64,000 bases of DNA from Nostoc paludosum FACHB-159 (GTDB lineage Bacteria; Cyanobacteriota; Cyanobacteriia; Cyanobacteriales; Nostocaceae), in NCBI RefSeq assembly GCF_014698835.1, contig NZ_JACJTU010000001.1:310001-374000 (forward strand), written 5' to 3'. Positions within the stretch are counted from its first letter, which is position 1. The number at the start of each line of letters is the position of its first letter. The notes under the pieces are model-generated. The model was not told the origin of the DNA. It was given only the letters and a program-made list of their open reading frames with translations, and ran no database searches. Position numbers and translations under genes: made by a program. Positions 26,590 through 35,163 of this stretch are shown here, in pieces.

Positions 26590-27237
26590 ATGAGTCAAAT
26601 AGTTTGGATCGCAAGACACGCCAACCGCCTCGACTTCGTAAACCCTGATTGGTTTCTCACTGCCGAACGACGTTACGATCCACCTTTGTCTGATGATGGT
26701 ACGATCCAAGCCCAGCAGTTAGCAAAGCGTTTAAAGGGAGAAAAGATTACTCATATTTTTGCTTCACCCTTCTTGCGAACCGTACAAACAGCAAACGCGG
26801 TTGCAGAAGTGATGAATTTGTCTATCAAACTCGAAACAGGTTTGAGTGAATGGCTAAACCCAGCTTGGATGACAGAAGAACCCAAAAGACTCTCGACTCC
26901 AGCATTAGCAGAATTATTCCCTAGAATTGACCTTGGCTACACACCGCGTATCGCCGCTAATTATCCTGAAACTCACGAAAAAGTACGGGAACGTTCTGGA
27001 CAAACTGCTAGATGTTTAGCCAGTGAATTCTTCCCAGAGAATATCCTGCTAGTAGCGCATGGTGCATCTGTGTTGGGTGCAGCAATGGGTTTAGTGGGAG
27101 AAGTTGCCAAAACCGAAGTTAAAGCTTCTTTATGTTCTTTGGTAAAAGTGGTACGTGACGAACCAGAATGGTTATTAGAACTCAAGGGAGATACTTCCCA
27201 TTTAACTCACATAGAAGAAGTTATTCGATTTGCTTAA
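26590..27237 (+). CDS. Histidine phosphatase (phosphoglycerate mutase-like)
   Basis: This protein has 215 residues. The catalytic RHANR motif (His10) is near the N-terminus, FASPFLRTVQTA contains the second conserved Arg, a Glu follows in GLSEWL, and VAHGAS carries the second catalytic His. This is the branch-1 histidine phosphatase fold with a phospho-histidine intermediate. The substrate is not determinable; relatives act on sugar phosphates or nucleotides. The glucokinase gene follows after 84 nt, so a role near sugar phosphates is possible. Confidence 0.85.
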   Translation: MSQIVWIARHANRLDFVNPDWFLTAERRYDPPLSDDGTIQAQQLAKRLKGEKITHIFASPFLRTVQTANAVAEVMNLSIKLETGLSEWLNPAWMTEEPKRLSTPALAELFPRIDLGYTPRIAANYPETHEKVRERSGQTARCLASEFFPENILLVAHGASVLGAAMGLVGEVAKTEVKASLCSLVKVVRDEPEWLLELKGDTSHLTHIEEVIRFA

Positions 27238-27321
27238 ATCCTACATCAGAATTTACGATCGCAGCTTTCGCTATGTTGAGTATATGCTCCAAAAAAAAGA
27301 ATTAATTCGCCAATAAATTCT

Positions 27322-28347
27322 ATGACTTTGTTACTTGCGGGAGATATCGGCGGTACGAAAACTATTTTGCGATTGGCCCAAACATCCGATTCGCAAACCT
27401 TACAGACCATTTATCAGGAAAGTTACCACAGTGCAGATTTTCCTGATTTAGTACCGATAGTGCAGCAGTTTTTGGCTAAAGCTAATACATCAATACCAGA
27501 GAAAGCTTGTTTTGCGATCGCCGGTCCCATTGTCAAAAATACTGCCAAGCTGACGAATTTAGTCTGGTTCTTAGATACCGAACGTTTACAACAAGAGTTG
27601 GGTATCCCCCAAATTTCTTTGATTAATGACTTCGCCGCCATCGGCTATGGCATTGCTGGTTTACAAGAACAAGACTTGCACGTGTTACAGCCTGGGAAAC
27701 CTCAACTAGAAGCCCCCGTTGCCATTATTGGTGCTGGCACCGGCTTAGGGCAAGGATTCTTAATTAAAACGGGAAATTACTATCAAGTTTTTCCCTCAGA
27801 AGGCGGACATGCTGATTTTGCTCCCCGTAACGAGATAGAATTTCAATTGTTGAAATACCTGCTGGGTAAACATGATATCCAGCGTATTTCTGTAGAACGC
27901 GTGGTTTCCGGAATGGGAATTGTGGCAATTTACCAATTTTTGCGCGATCGCAAATTTGCCAGCGAATCACCAGACATCGCCCAAATCGTCAGAACTTGGG
28001 AACAAGAAGCCGGTAAAGAAGAGAAAAGTGTCGATCCTGGTGCTGCTATTGGTACAGCTGCACTACAAAAACGCGATCGCCTTTGTGAACAAACCTTGCA
28101 ATTATTCATAGACGCTTACGGCGCAGAAGCCGGGAATCTCGCCCTCAAACTCCTACCTTACGGCGGCTTATACATTGCTGGTGGAATTGCGCCCAAAATC
28201 CTGCCTTTAATCCAAAACAGCGATTTCTTATTCAATTTCACCCAAAAAGGTAGAATGCGATCGCTCCTTGAAGAGATACCCGTGTATATTATTCTCAACT
28301 CCCAAGTGGGGCTAATAGGTGCTGCTTTATGTGCTGCTAGGTTATAA
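27322..28347 (+). CDS. glk: Glucokinase
   Basis: This protein has 341 residues. The ATP-binding phosphate-1 motif is LLAGDIGGTKTILRL at the N-terminus. LINDFAAIGYG holds the catalytic Asp, and AIIGAGTGLGQGFLI and SEGGHADFAPR are the Glk (group A, ROK-independent) sugar-binding motifs. It phosphorylates glucose to glucose-6-phosphate in the cytoplasm and allows use of external or storage-derived glucose. The length fits cyanobacterial Glk. Confidence 0.93.
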   Translation: MTLLLAGDIGGTKTILRLAQTSDSQTLQTIYQESYHSADFPDLVPIVQQFLAKANTSIPEKACFAIAGPIVKNTAKLTNLVWFLDTERLQQELGIPQISLINDFAAIGYGIAGLQEQDLHVLQPGKPQLEAPVAIIGAGTGLGQGFLIKTGNYYQVFPSEGGHADFAPRNEIEFQLLKYLLGKHDIQRISVERVVSGMGIVAIYQFLRDRKFASESPDIAQIVRTWEQEAGKEEKSVDPGAAIGTAALQKRDRLCEQTLQLFIDAYGAEAGNLALKLLPYGGLYIAGGIAPKILPLIQNSDFLFNFTQKGRMRSLLEEIPVYIILNSQVGLIGAALCAARL

Positions 28348-28391
28348 CAGCTGGCATCATCAGTGAGATTAGCATCTCAAAGGCAAGAAAT

Positions 28392-29030
28392 ATGACAATT
28401 AAACGTCTGTTGCCATTCATCGCCGCCACATTTATCTGTGGCGGATCTGTTTTGGTGGAAGCGCGTCAACCCAAATCTCCTGCATCAGTTGTCAAAACAA
28501 CTCCCAAACCAACTATTAAGCCAAAGGCCAAACCAACCGTTTCTCAACCTGTACAACCAAAATGGAAATTATTCACTGCTCCAGATGGGCGCTTTAGTAT
28601 TTTGATGCCAGGAAGCCCCAACAGAGAAACCCAATACCAAAAAACTTACATGGGGGAAATTAACTTAGAAATATTTGTCGCTCAACCACCAAAACAACAA
28701 GTAGCATACATAGTTACTTACAATGATTTTCCTTACAGCTATGGAGAAATGTCTGACCCCCAAGCTGTACTCAACAATGCGCGAGATATGGCTCTGAAAA
28801 CTACCAAAAGTAATTTAATTAGTCAACGAAACATTCGGAGTTCAAATAATCATCCTGGCAAAGAAATTGAGTATATCAATTCTGGAGGAAAAATCACTAA
28901 AAGTAGAATGTATGTTGCCGAAGGAAGATTATATCAAGTAATGGCAATAACGACCAAAAAGCAGCAAAAGACATTAGCTAAAACTATTACGGGATATTTG
29001 AATTCCTTTCAGATAGTTTTGAAAAAGTGA
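28392..29030 (+). CDS. Secreted protein of unknown function
   Basis: This protein has 212 residues. A signal peptide (KRLLPFIAATFICGGSVLVEA, predicted cleavage near residue 24) is followed by a Pro/Lys/Thr-rich linker (about 26-55). The globular domain begins WKLFTAPDGRFSILMPGSPNRETQ. The domain resembles one seen in many cyanobacterial exported proteins with no known function. The 61-kb lipoprotein (61522) has a comparable architecture. It starts 44 nt after glk and may share its transcript. Confidence 0.72.
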   Translation: MTIKRLLPFIAATFICGGSVLVEARQPKSPASVVKTTPKPTIKPKAKPTVSQPVQPKWKLFTAPDGRFSILMPGSPNRETQYQKTYMGEINLEIFVAQPPKQQVAYIVTYNDFPYSYGEMSDPQAVLNNARDMALKTTKSNLISQRNIRSSNNHPGKEIEYINSGGKITKSRMYVAEGRLYQVMAITTKKQQKTLAKTITGYLNSFQIVLKK

Positions 29031-29281
29031 AGTCTAGGGTACTGTGGGCACTTCGACAAGCTCAGTGCAGCCCTGGGGATTGGTGATTGGGTGTCAAATC
29101 AAAAAATTCTGGTGATGGCTTTTAAACACACCAGAATTTAAAAAGTTTTTCACAATATAATATTGAGTGCGATCGCCTCTAGCTGGAAATAGGGACTAAA
29201 GACGCGGTTAACCCTTGTCTGTAGCGAGTGTGGAATTTTCCCGCAATTGATTATGTTAGAAGCAGGGACTGGGAAAATATT

Positions 29282-29923
29282 ATGAGTGAATTGCAGACGC
29301 CATTAGTAACTGACGCTTGGATAAAAGCCACTTGGGATGAATATATTGAACTAATAGAAGATCCTGCTTACGAAAAAGCCAAGGGCTACTACCACAATGG
29401 ACACATGAGGATTGAAATGCCGCCAATCGGAAATGACCACGCCAGCGACCACGGAATTATAATGTATGCAGTTTATCTGTTTGCCAGTATTAAAGGAATT
29501 ACTTTAAATGGCAAGGATAATTGTACGTATCGAAAGACAGGCTTTAATGAAGCTCAACCTGATGCTTCTTACTACATTAACGAGAATGCTAATGTTATCC
29601 CCTATGGAACTTCTATTGTTAACTTAGACATCTATCCACCACCAGATTTAGTAATTGAAGTTGCTAATACTTCCCTTGCTGACGACCTCGGTAACAAACG
29701 GTTACTATACGAAGATTTAGGAGTCAAAGAATACTGGATTTTAAATGTCCAAAACGTGGAAATTATGGCTTTTGCCATTGAAAACCAAGGTAGCCGCCGA
29801 ATTACAGAATCTCAGGTGTTGCCAGGATTAGCTATTTCTTTATTAAACGAAGCATTACGGCGAACTCGTCAAATGTCTCACAGTCAAGTTGGTGCTTGGT
29901 TATTGAGCCAATTTCAACAGTAA
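29282..29923 (+). CDS. Uma2 family (DUF820) endonuclease-like protein
   Basis: The ATG at 29282 gives a protein of 213 residues. It contains WDEYIELIEDPAYEKAKGYYHNGHMRIEMPPIGNDH, an acidic metal site in NEAQPDASYYI, PDLVIEVANTS, and LLYEDLGVKEYWILN. The frame is open upstream to 29228 but this ATG starts the conserved domain. A 21-nt repeat array begins 13 nt after the stop codon. Confidence 0.85.
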   Translation: MSELQTPLVTDAWIKATWDEYIELIEDPAYEKAKGYYHNGHMRIEMPPIGNDHASDHGIIMYAVYLFASIKGITLNGKDNCTYRKTGFNEAQPDASYYINENANVIPYGTSIVNLDIYPPPDLVIEVANTSLADDLGNKRLLYEDLGVKEYWILNVQNVEIMAFAIENQGSRRITESQVLPGLAISLLNEALRRTRQMSHSQVGAWLLSQFQQ

Positions 29924-29936
29924 TCCTTTAATGCAA

Positions 29937-30387
29937 TTAAGGTGCAAGTCAATGCAACAAAGATGCAACCCAATGCAACTAAGGTGCAAGTCGATGCAAC
30001 AAAGATGCAACCCAATGTAACTAAGGGTTCTTGGCAACTTTTGGTGATGATGAAAAGTTACGCGCTTTAAGGCAGAGGGCAGGAGGCAGAAGGCAGAAGG
30101 GTTTTAAGATTCTGCCTGTCGTCGTAGAACTTGTGGCCAAGACTCAGATCGAACTTGAAGACTTTTCTTGTGATCTAGAGGTTCTGTAACCCTTGCACAG
30201 CAGGAATTTCTGTAGTTTTCTTCTTTCTTCCTTCTGCCCTCTGCCTTCTGCCTTCTGCCTAAACCAGCCCACTAGTGATCACCAAAAGCTGACAAGAACC
30301 TAACTAAGGTGCAAGTCGATGCAACGAAGTTGCTCTTTGATGCAATCAAGATGCAAGCCAATACATCAAAGCTGTTCTTGGATGCAA
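29937..30387. repeat. 21-nt tandem array (GGTGCAAGTC/ATGCAACCC units), split by a MITE
   Basis: Four units of 21 nt occupy 29937-30020, alternating a GGTGCAAGTCRATGCAA form with an AGATGCAACCCAATGYAA form. After the 275-bp insertion at 30026-30300 the array resumes in the same phase at 30304, with one intact and three more diverged units to 30387. The unit is related to the array at 32345-32533. Confidence 0.88.
30026..30300. mobile_element. 275-bp fold-back MITE with 8-bp target-site duplication
   Basis: Terminal inverted repeats of 23 bp (30026-30048 and 30278-30300) differ at 2 positions; each starts GGTTCTTG and ends TTTTGGTGAT when read inward. The flanks are identical: TAACTAAG at 30018-30025 and again at 30301-30308. 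Inside are inverted GGCAGAA/TTCTGCC heptamer arrays (about 30070-30100 and 30226-30260) around a unique core of about 120 nt. There is no coding capacity, so mobilisation would need a transposase from elsewhere. Removing the element and one duplication restores the 21-nt array exactly. Confidence 0.85.
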
Positions 30388-30561
30388 CTAACCAATTTGT
30401 CGAGTGGGCAAACATTTACCCACCCAAATAACTTAAACAGCAGTAAAGTTGTTTTGTGTCAGCGTCGTCGTATCAAAGCCAGCCAGAATCGCTAAAGTTT
30501 GATTGTTTAAAGTGAAACAGTATTACTACAAGCCGAAGCAGCGCGTCTACGCTTCAACGAT

Positions 30562-30624
30562 CGCATCGAACAAAGATCCAAGTCAGAACTTGGATCTTTG
30601 TCCTATATAATTGATACTTATGCG
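30562..30624. repeat. Dispersed hairpin element, copy 1
   Basis: A 13-bp stem (CAAAGATCCAAGT / ACTTGGATCTTTG, 30571-30600) with a 4-nt loop is flanked by CGCATCGAA on the left and TCCTATATAA-TTGATACTTAT on the right. Copy 2 lies at 31462-31524 with the same flanks. One stem pair differs as A-T versus T-A between the copies, so pairing is kept. The rest of 30388-30853 holds no supported gene. Confidence 0.82.
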
Positions 30625-30853
30625 AATCATGAGAGTAGCGATACCTACGGTGGGCTACGCCAACGCTTCAGTGTTTTTCAAGCGACTTCCAAAAAAAAAT
30701 ATTCCTTTTGTAGAGGCGCACAGCTAGCTGTACGCCACCACAGTGTATTGCATCCAAACGAGAATGCTATATCTAAGTGGCTCAATACAGTTTTGGCAAA
30801 GGGAATAATTTATCCTTAAACCTTCTACTCTCTGTGCCTTTGTTCGTTCAAAA

Positions 30854-31393
30854 TTAATTAGGTTTGATTTTTTGCCCAGAGAAGTTGAATGTTCCTAGAG
30901 GTGGGACATTATTTGACAACGGATTAGCACTGACGTTAAAAAGGCGCAATGTGATAGTCCCTTGTACTGTCTGCGTTTGAGGATTAAAGGTGGCTTGGTA
31001 GTCGGCGCGGCCAATGCTACCGGCTCCTGCACTGCCAGGAAAAGCAAAGGTGATAGACCTAGCACTCACCTTAGTTTTGCTATTACACTTCCAAGCACCT
31101 TGTCCACTAGTAAAGGGATTGAAAGCGTTAGGAACACCACCTTGATTGGAGTCAGTGACAAAAAAGTTACCATCTGCGGTCAGTGTAATAACTCCACGAG
31201 AGGCGACGCTGTTATCTGGGTTGAAGATTGTTGTTAGATAAGCACCAGTAACGTTAAGGCGACAAGGTGCTGTATTTGCTAGAGTTTCGGGTACGGTGAA
31301 GTCGTTACTCCTAGCCACCTTAGGACTAGCAAATAAGATACTTGCTAAAACTGAACTAAACAATAAAGTATTGCTAAACCAGATTTTATTCAT
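30854..31393 (-). CDS. Secreted hypothetical protein
   Basis: This protein has 179 residues. A signal peptide (IWFSNTLLFSSVLASILFASPKVARS, cleavage around residue 28) precedes a beta-rich domain with repeated Thr/Asn/Gly residues, two cysteines (C43 and about C100) that could form a disulphide, and strands such as GVITLTADGNFFVTDS and TVQGTITLRLFNVS. I do not recognise a family. It is flanked at about 230 and 70 nt by the two copies of the dispersed hairpin element, which suggests an accessory, possibly mobilised gene. Confidence 0.68.
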   Translation of the reverse strand: MNKIWFSNTLLFSSVLASILFASPKVARSNDFTVPETLANTAPCRLNVTGAYLTTIFNPDNSVASRGVITLTADGNFFVTDSNQGGVPNAFNPFTSGQGAWKCNSKTKVSARSITFAFPGSAGAGSIGRADYQATFNPQTQTVQGTITLRLFNVSANPLSNNVPPLGTFNFSGQKIKPN

Positions 31394-31461
31394 TGTCAGT
31401 TTAGATAATTATCTAAATTTTGCTGTAGCGAGATGGATTATATAGCGATCGCCTTAATTAC

Positions 31462-31524
31462 CGCATCGAACAAAGATCCTAGTTTTGACTAGGATCTTTG
31501 TCCTATATAACTGTTACTTATACT
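31462..31524. repeat. Dispersed hairpin element, copy 2
   Basis: The stem is CAAAGATCCTAGT / ACTAGGATCTTTG (31471-31500) with a 4-nt TTTG loop. The conserved flanks are CGCATCGAA and TCCTATATAA-CTG-TTACTTAT. It aligns base for base with copy 1 except in the loop, one compensated stem pair and a few flank positions. Confidence 0.82.
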
Positions 31525-31660
31525 TATTGGCGGTGTTAAAATTTTGCTGACGATGACAAGTGATAGAGAGTTTTGCAAGGTTCTTATCTATGCAAAAAAG
31601 CGATCGCACAAGTAATATCAAGTGCGATCGCTCAGTTAAAATGCGTTAATTATACTTAAC

Positions 31661-32029
31661 TCATGATGCAACTAGCTTTTTGCGGTTAGGACGCTTATAC
31701 TCCGATTTTTTCTTCAATCCTACTGCTTGAGCTTGATCGCTATTTAATCCATATTGTCCGCGCACAACTTCTTTCATTGCTAATACCGCATTGTGAAATT
31801 CCCATTCTGCTAGTCGTGCAGCATCAGCCGCAGCACGGTATAAAGTTTGTTTTTCGGTTTCAGCTTGTTGCTGGGCTAACATAGCTTGATAAGCTTGCTG
31901 TAATTTGGCAGCAGAGGCATCAGCACGGTTAGTTTCATAGCTACTGATGGTTTGTAAACCGTGCCATGAACTTACATCTTCACTAATTAATTGAGGGCGC
32001 AAACGGCGTGTTGTATTTTGGGTAGTCAT
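31661..32029 (-). CDS. Conserved cyanobacterial hypothetical protein (122 residues)
   Basis: This is a soluble helical protein with a central Ala/Gln-rich coiled region (ADASAAKLQQAYQAMLAQQQAETEKQTLYRAAADAARLAEWEFHNAVLAMKEVV). The C-terminal tail is basic (KKKSEYKRPNRKKLVAS). It is similar in style to proteins found in filamentous cyanobacteria, with no known function. A structural or nucleic-acid-binding role is possible but not shown. Confidence 0.65.
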   Translation of the reverse strand: MTTQNTTRRLRPQLISEDVSSWHGLQTISSYETNRADASAAKLQQAYQAMLAQQQAETEKQTLYRAAADAARLAEWEFHNAVLAMKEVVRGQYGLNSDQAQAVGLKKKSEYKRPNRKKLVAS

Positions 32030-32099
32030 ATTACCATACTGTTGTCAGTTATGTATTTAATGTACCCATTACCACTCTAAAGCTATCAGTAAGTTAAAA

Positions 32100-32264
32100 G
32101 GCAACAGGCAACAGGCAACAGGCAATAGGCAACAGGCAACAGGGAGCAGGCAACAGGCAACAGGCAATAGGCAACAGGCAACAGGGAGCAGGCAACAGGC
32201 AATAGGCAATAGGCAACAGGCAATAGGCAACAGGCAACAGGGAGCAGGCAACAGGCAACAGGGA
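32100..32264. repeat. GGCAACA heptamer array, about 23 units
   Basis: Tandem GGCAACA units with GGCAATA and GGGAGCA variants cover 165 nt. A 49-nt higher-order pattern with GGGAGCA inserts is partly repeated. It is one of the longest STRR blocks in the window and lies upstream of the leftward 122-residue gene. Confidence 0.9.
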
Positions 32265-32344
32265 AGAACTATATATTTACATGCATGACGATGAAAAAAT
32301 TTTCATCGGGACTGCCTTTCTTAGTTAAGTTGACTGTAATACAA

Positions 32345-32533
32345 CAAAGGTGCAAATCAAAGCATCAAAGTTGCAAGTCAATGCAACAAAGTTATAAATC
32401 AAAACATCAAAGTTGCAAGTCGATACAACAAAGGTGCAAATCAAAGCATCAAAGTTGTAAGTCGATACAACAAAGTTATAAATCAAAACATCAAAGTTGC
32501 AAGTCGATACAACAAAGGTGCAAATCAAAGCAG
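32345..32533. repeat. 21-nt tandem array, nine contiguous units with 84-nt super-period
   Basis: Nine 21-nt units all begin CAAAG. They follow the order A-B-C-B-A-B-C-B-A, where A is CAAAGGTGCAAATCAAAGCA, B contains TTGCAAGTC and C contains TTATAAATC, so an 84-nt block has been duplicated. Because 21 is a multiple of 3, long frames are open on both strands. I do not regard them as genes. The rest of 32030-32683 is AT-rich with no other feature. Confidence 0.9.
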
Positions 32534-32683
32534 TTAGTAGATGTATGGTGCGTTTTGGCTTAGCCTTATTTGCTAGGAAAATAAAAATTAAAGATTAAGA
32601 ATTTTAGCTAAAAAATTAACTATGAAATAATAAAAAATAATATCAATGATTTAAAAAATAGTATTAACAACCCGAATTTAAAT

Positions 32684-33328
32684 ATGGAAACAAATAAATT
32701 AGTCAAACCAATTCGGGTCATAACTGTTGACGATCATCAAATCTTGCGGGGGGGTATTAAATTTCTCTTGCTGGCGTTTGATGACATTGAATTAGTAGGG
32801 GAAGCGGGTAATGGAGATGAAGCGCTACGTCTTTGCGAAAACTTGCAACCAGATGTAGTGCTGATGGATTTGATGATGGGGATGAATGGGGCGGAAGTAA
32901 CAAAAGTTATCCGCAAAAAATATCCAAAAATTCAGGTTTTAATATTGACCAGTTTTCTAGACAAGGGCTTGGTACAGAAAGCAATGCAAGCGGGAGCCAT
33001 TGGCTACTTGCTCAAGGGTGTCTCAATTGATGAGTTAGCGAATGCCATACGTTGTGCTGCCATTGGTCGATCTATTTTGTCAGCAGAGGTAATTCAGGCG
33101 TTGCTGCAACCGACTCAACCATCATCCCCTCCTGCATATAAACTGAGTAGGCGACAGGCAGAGGTCTTAACACTCTTGGCTTTAGGATTGAGTAATGAAG
33201 AGATCGCTCAACGAATGAAATTGAGTCCTTCTACCATTAGACATCATGTCAGTCAGGTACTAAATAAGTTAGGAGCAACCAACCGCACGGAAGCTGCTAC
33301 TAGGGCGGTGCGAGTTGGATGTGTTTAA
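32684..33328 (+). CDS. NarL/LuxR-family response regulator
   Basis: This protein has 214 residues. The receiver domain has D16/D17, phosphoacceptor Asp62 (VLMDLMMG) and Lys in YLLKGVS. A linker with Pro/Ser leads to a LuxR-type helix-turn-helix (LSRRQAEVLTLLALGLSNEEIAQRMKLSPSTIRHHVSQVLNKLGATNRTEAATRAV). It regulates transcription upon phosphorylation. No kinase gene is adjacent, so its partner is unknown. Confidence 0.9.
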   Translation: METNKLVKPIRVITVDDHQILRGGIKFLLLAFDDIELVGEAGNGDEALRLCENLQPDVVLMDLMMGMNGAEVTKVIRKKYPKIQVLILTSFLDKGLVQKAMQAGAIGYLLKGVSIDELANAIRCAAIGRSILSAEVIQALLQPTQPSSPPAYKLSRRQAEVLTLLALGLSNEEIAQRMKLSPSTIRHHVSQVLNKLGATNRTEAATRAVRVGCV

Positions 33329-33371
33329 CCCTGTTTTGTGGCTTTAGATAAAGAAAAAGTGAAAATTAATT

Positions 33372-33400
33372 GTAGAGACGTAGCACTGCTACGTCTCTAC
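33372..33400. repeat. 14-bp perfect palindrome (GTAGAGACGTAGCA type)
   Basis: GTAGAGACGTAGCA, one base, TGCTACGTCTCTAC. It lies 43 nt after the regulator stop and could terminate transcription. A related GTAGAGACGCGAT hairpin is at 38821-38880. The remaining 33401-33676 sequence shows nothing recognisable. Confidence 0.65.
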
Positions 33401-33676
33401 TGCTACGTCTTTGTACATCAAGCAAATGAGAAATGCCGTAGCATTTTTGATGCCACCCAGTGATATTAGTGGCAAAAGTCATCCATTCAGGTGAAGGCAT
33501 ACAGATATACCAATGCCTAATATGAAGTAACATTAAGCAACCATGAAGCTAATTATGCGTCTGGTTGTTGGTAAATCGATCGAGATTTCATAGCAAACCT
33601 TTAACAACTCCTGATTCTGCATTGTCCTCTAACTAAAGGCTACTCCCACACAGCAATCATCACAGGGTTTTATTGT

Positions 33677-35146
33677 ATGGCTACGAACATAGAAATTCCA
33701 GTTATTGGCAAAGTTAAGTATCCATTACGCTGGTTCATTGGGCTGATGGCGGGGGGGGCTTTGGTTGTGGGTACAGTTGCAAACTTTACTCTGATAAATC
33801 AAGGCACAAACCAAGAAGACATCGATCGCCTAACTGTCCCAGTATCAGCACAAAACGTCACGTTGCGGATAACGGCTAGTGGTAAAGTCGTGCCAGTCGA
33901 GAGCGTGAATATTAGTCCCAAGAATCCTGGTGTGCTGTCGCAATTGTACGTGGAACAAGGCGATCGCATTCAAAAAGGGCAAATTCTCGCCCGCATGGAT
34001 AGCGCAGGCATTGAAGCACAAAAAAGTCAATATCTTGCTAACCTAGCGCAAAGTCAGGCACAGTTAGCCGAAGCGCTTGCTGGTAGCCGTCCTCAAGAAA
34101 TTGCCCAAGCAAGGGCGCGATTAGCCCAAGCCCAAGCCCAGCTAACCCAAGCTCGTGTAGGTAATCGTCCCCAAGAAATTGCCCAAGCGCAAGCCCAAGT
34201 AGATGCGGCTCAGGCAAGAGTGAATTACACTGCCGAACAAGTAAAGCGTTATCAATATCTATATAAAGAAGGTGCAGAGAAAAAACAATTACTCGATCAA
34301 GCCATCAGCGAAGACAAAAGCGCCAGAGCCAATTTAGAAGAAGCGAAAAAACGATTGTCGTTAGTCCAAAGCGGTTCTCGCAGTGAAGAAATCGCCCAAC
34401 GTCAAGCAGCAGTAAATGAAGCACGCGCAGCATTAACACTGTTGGAAGATGGCACTCGTTCTGAGGAAATTGCTGGACGCCAAGCAGGTGTCGCATCCGC
34501 CGAGGCTCAGTTGAAAGGCGTACAAGTGCAGTTGGAAGATACAATTATTCGCGCTCCCTTTTCGGGAATTGTCACCCAAAAGTATGCGAACGTAGGTGCT
34601 TTTGTCACCCCCACAACTTCTGCTTCTACCAGTGCTTCAGCAACTTCTAGTTCAATTGTCGCCGTAGCACGGGGTTTAGAAATATTAGCTCAAGTTCCCG
34701 AAGCCGATATTGGCAGAATCAAACCAGGACAGCAAGTGGAAATTGTCGCCGATGCTTATCCAGACCAAGTTTTTAAAGGACACGTGCGCTTGATTGCTCC
34801 CGAAGCCGTGGTAGAACAAGGTGTGACATCCTTCCAGGTGCGGGTTGCTTTGGATACTGGCTTAGATAAACTGCGTTCTGGCTTAAATGTGGATCTAACT
34901 TTTTTAGGCGATCGCGTGAATAATGCCTTAGTATTACCAACAGTTTCCATCGTCACCGAAAAAGGTAGAACTGGCGTACTTGTACCAGATGCAGACAATA
35001 AACCCCAATTCCGCGAAGTCACAGTTGGCGCACAAATCAAAGACCAAACGCAGATTTTAGGAGGAGTTAAAGAAGGCGATCGCATTTTTGTGAACCCACC
35101 AAACGATTACAAAATAGAAAAAGCTAAAGAACAAAATAATTCATAA
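33677..35146 (+). CDS. MacA/HlyD-type periplasmic adaptor (membrane fusion protein)
   Basis: This protein has 489 residues. An N-terminal signal-anchor helix (WFIGLMAGGALVVGTVANFTL) is followed by a split lipoyl domain (VSAQNVTLRITASGKVVPVESVNISPK). A long coiled-coil hairpin (about 120-275) is built from internal repeats such as RPQEIAQARARLAQAQAQLTQARVGNRPQEIAQAQ. Beta-barrel and membrane-proximal domains close the protein. It links the inner-membrane ABC permease to an outer-membrane channel for export. The permease gene starts 17 nt downstream. Confidence 0.9.
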   Translation: MATNIEIPVIGKVKYPLRWFIGLMAGGALVVGTVANFTLINQGTNQEDIDRLTVPVSAQNVTLRITASGKVVPVESVNISPKNPGVLSQLYVEQGDRIQKGQILARMDSAGIEAQKSQYLANLAQSQAQLAEALAGSRPQEIAQARARLAQAQAQLTQARVGNRPQEIAQAQAQVDAAQARVNYTAEQVKRYQYLYKEGAEKKQLLDQAISEDKSARANLEEAKKRLSLVQSGSRSEEIAQRQAAVNEARAALTLLEDGTRSEEIAGRQAGVASAEAQLKGVQVQLEDTIIRAPFSGIVTQKYANVGAFVTPTTSASTSASATSSSIVAVARGLEILAQVPEADIGRIKPGQQVEIVADAYPDQVFKGHVRLIAPEAVVEQGVTSFQVRVALDTGLDKLRSGLNVDLTFLGDRVNNALVLPTVSIVTEKGRTGVLVPDADNKPQFREVTVGAQIKDQTQILGGVKEGDRIFVNPPNDYKIEKAKEQNNS

Positions 35147-35163
35147 TTCATAATTCACAAGAC

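Noticed and set aside
30598..30819. Plus-strand frame of 73 codons
   Set aside because: It begins inside the dispersed hairpin element, has no ribosome binding site, and its sequence shows no domain or normal composition.
32069..32251. Minus-strand frame reading repeated CCLLP units
   Set aside because: It is the translation of the GGCAACA heptamer array, not a protein gene.
32285..32563. Plus-strand frame of 92 codons with CKS/HQS repeats, and its antisense counterpart
   Set aside because: It is a 21-nt tandem array whose unit is a multiple of three, so both strands stay open by chance.
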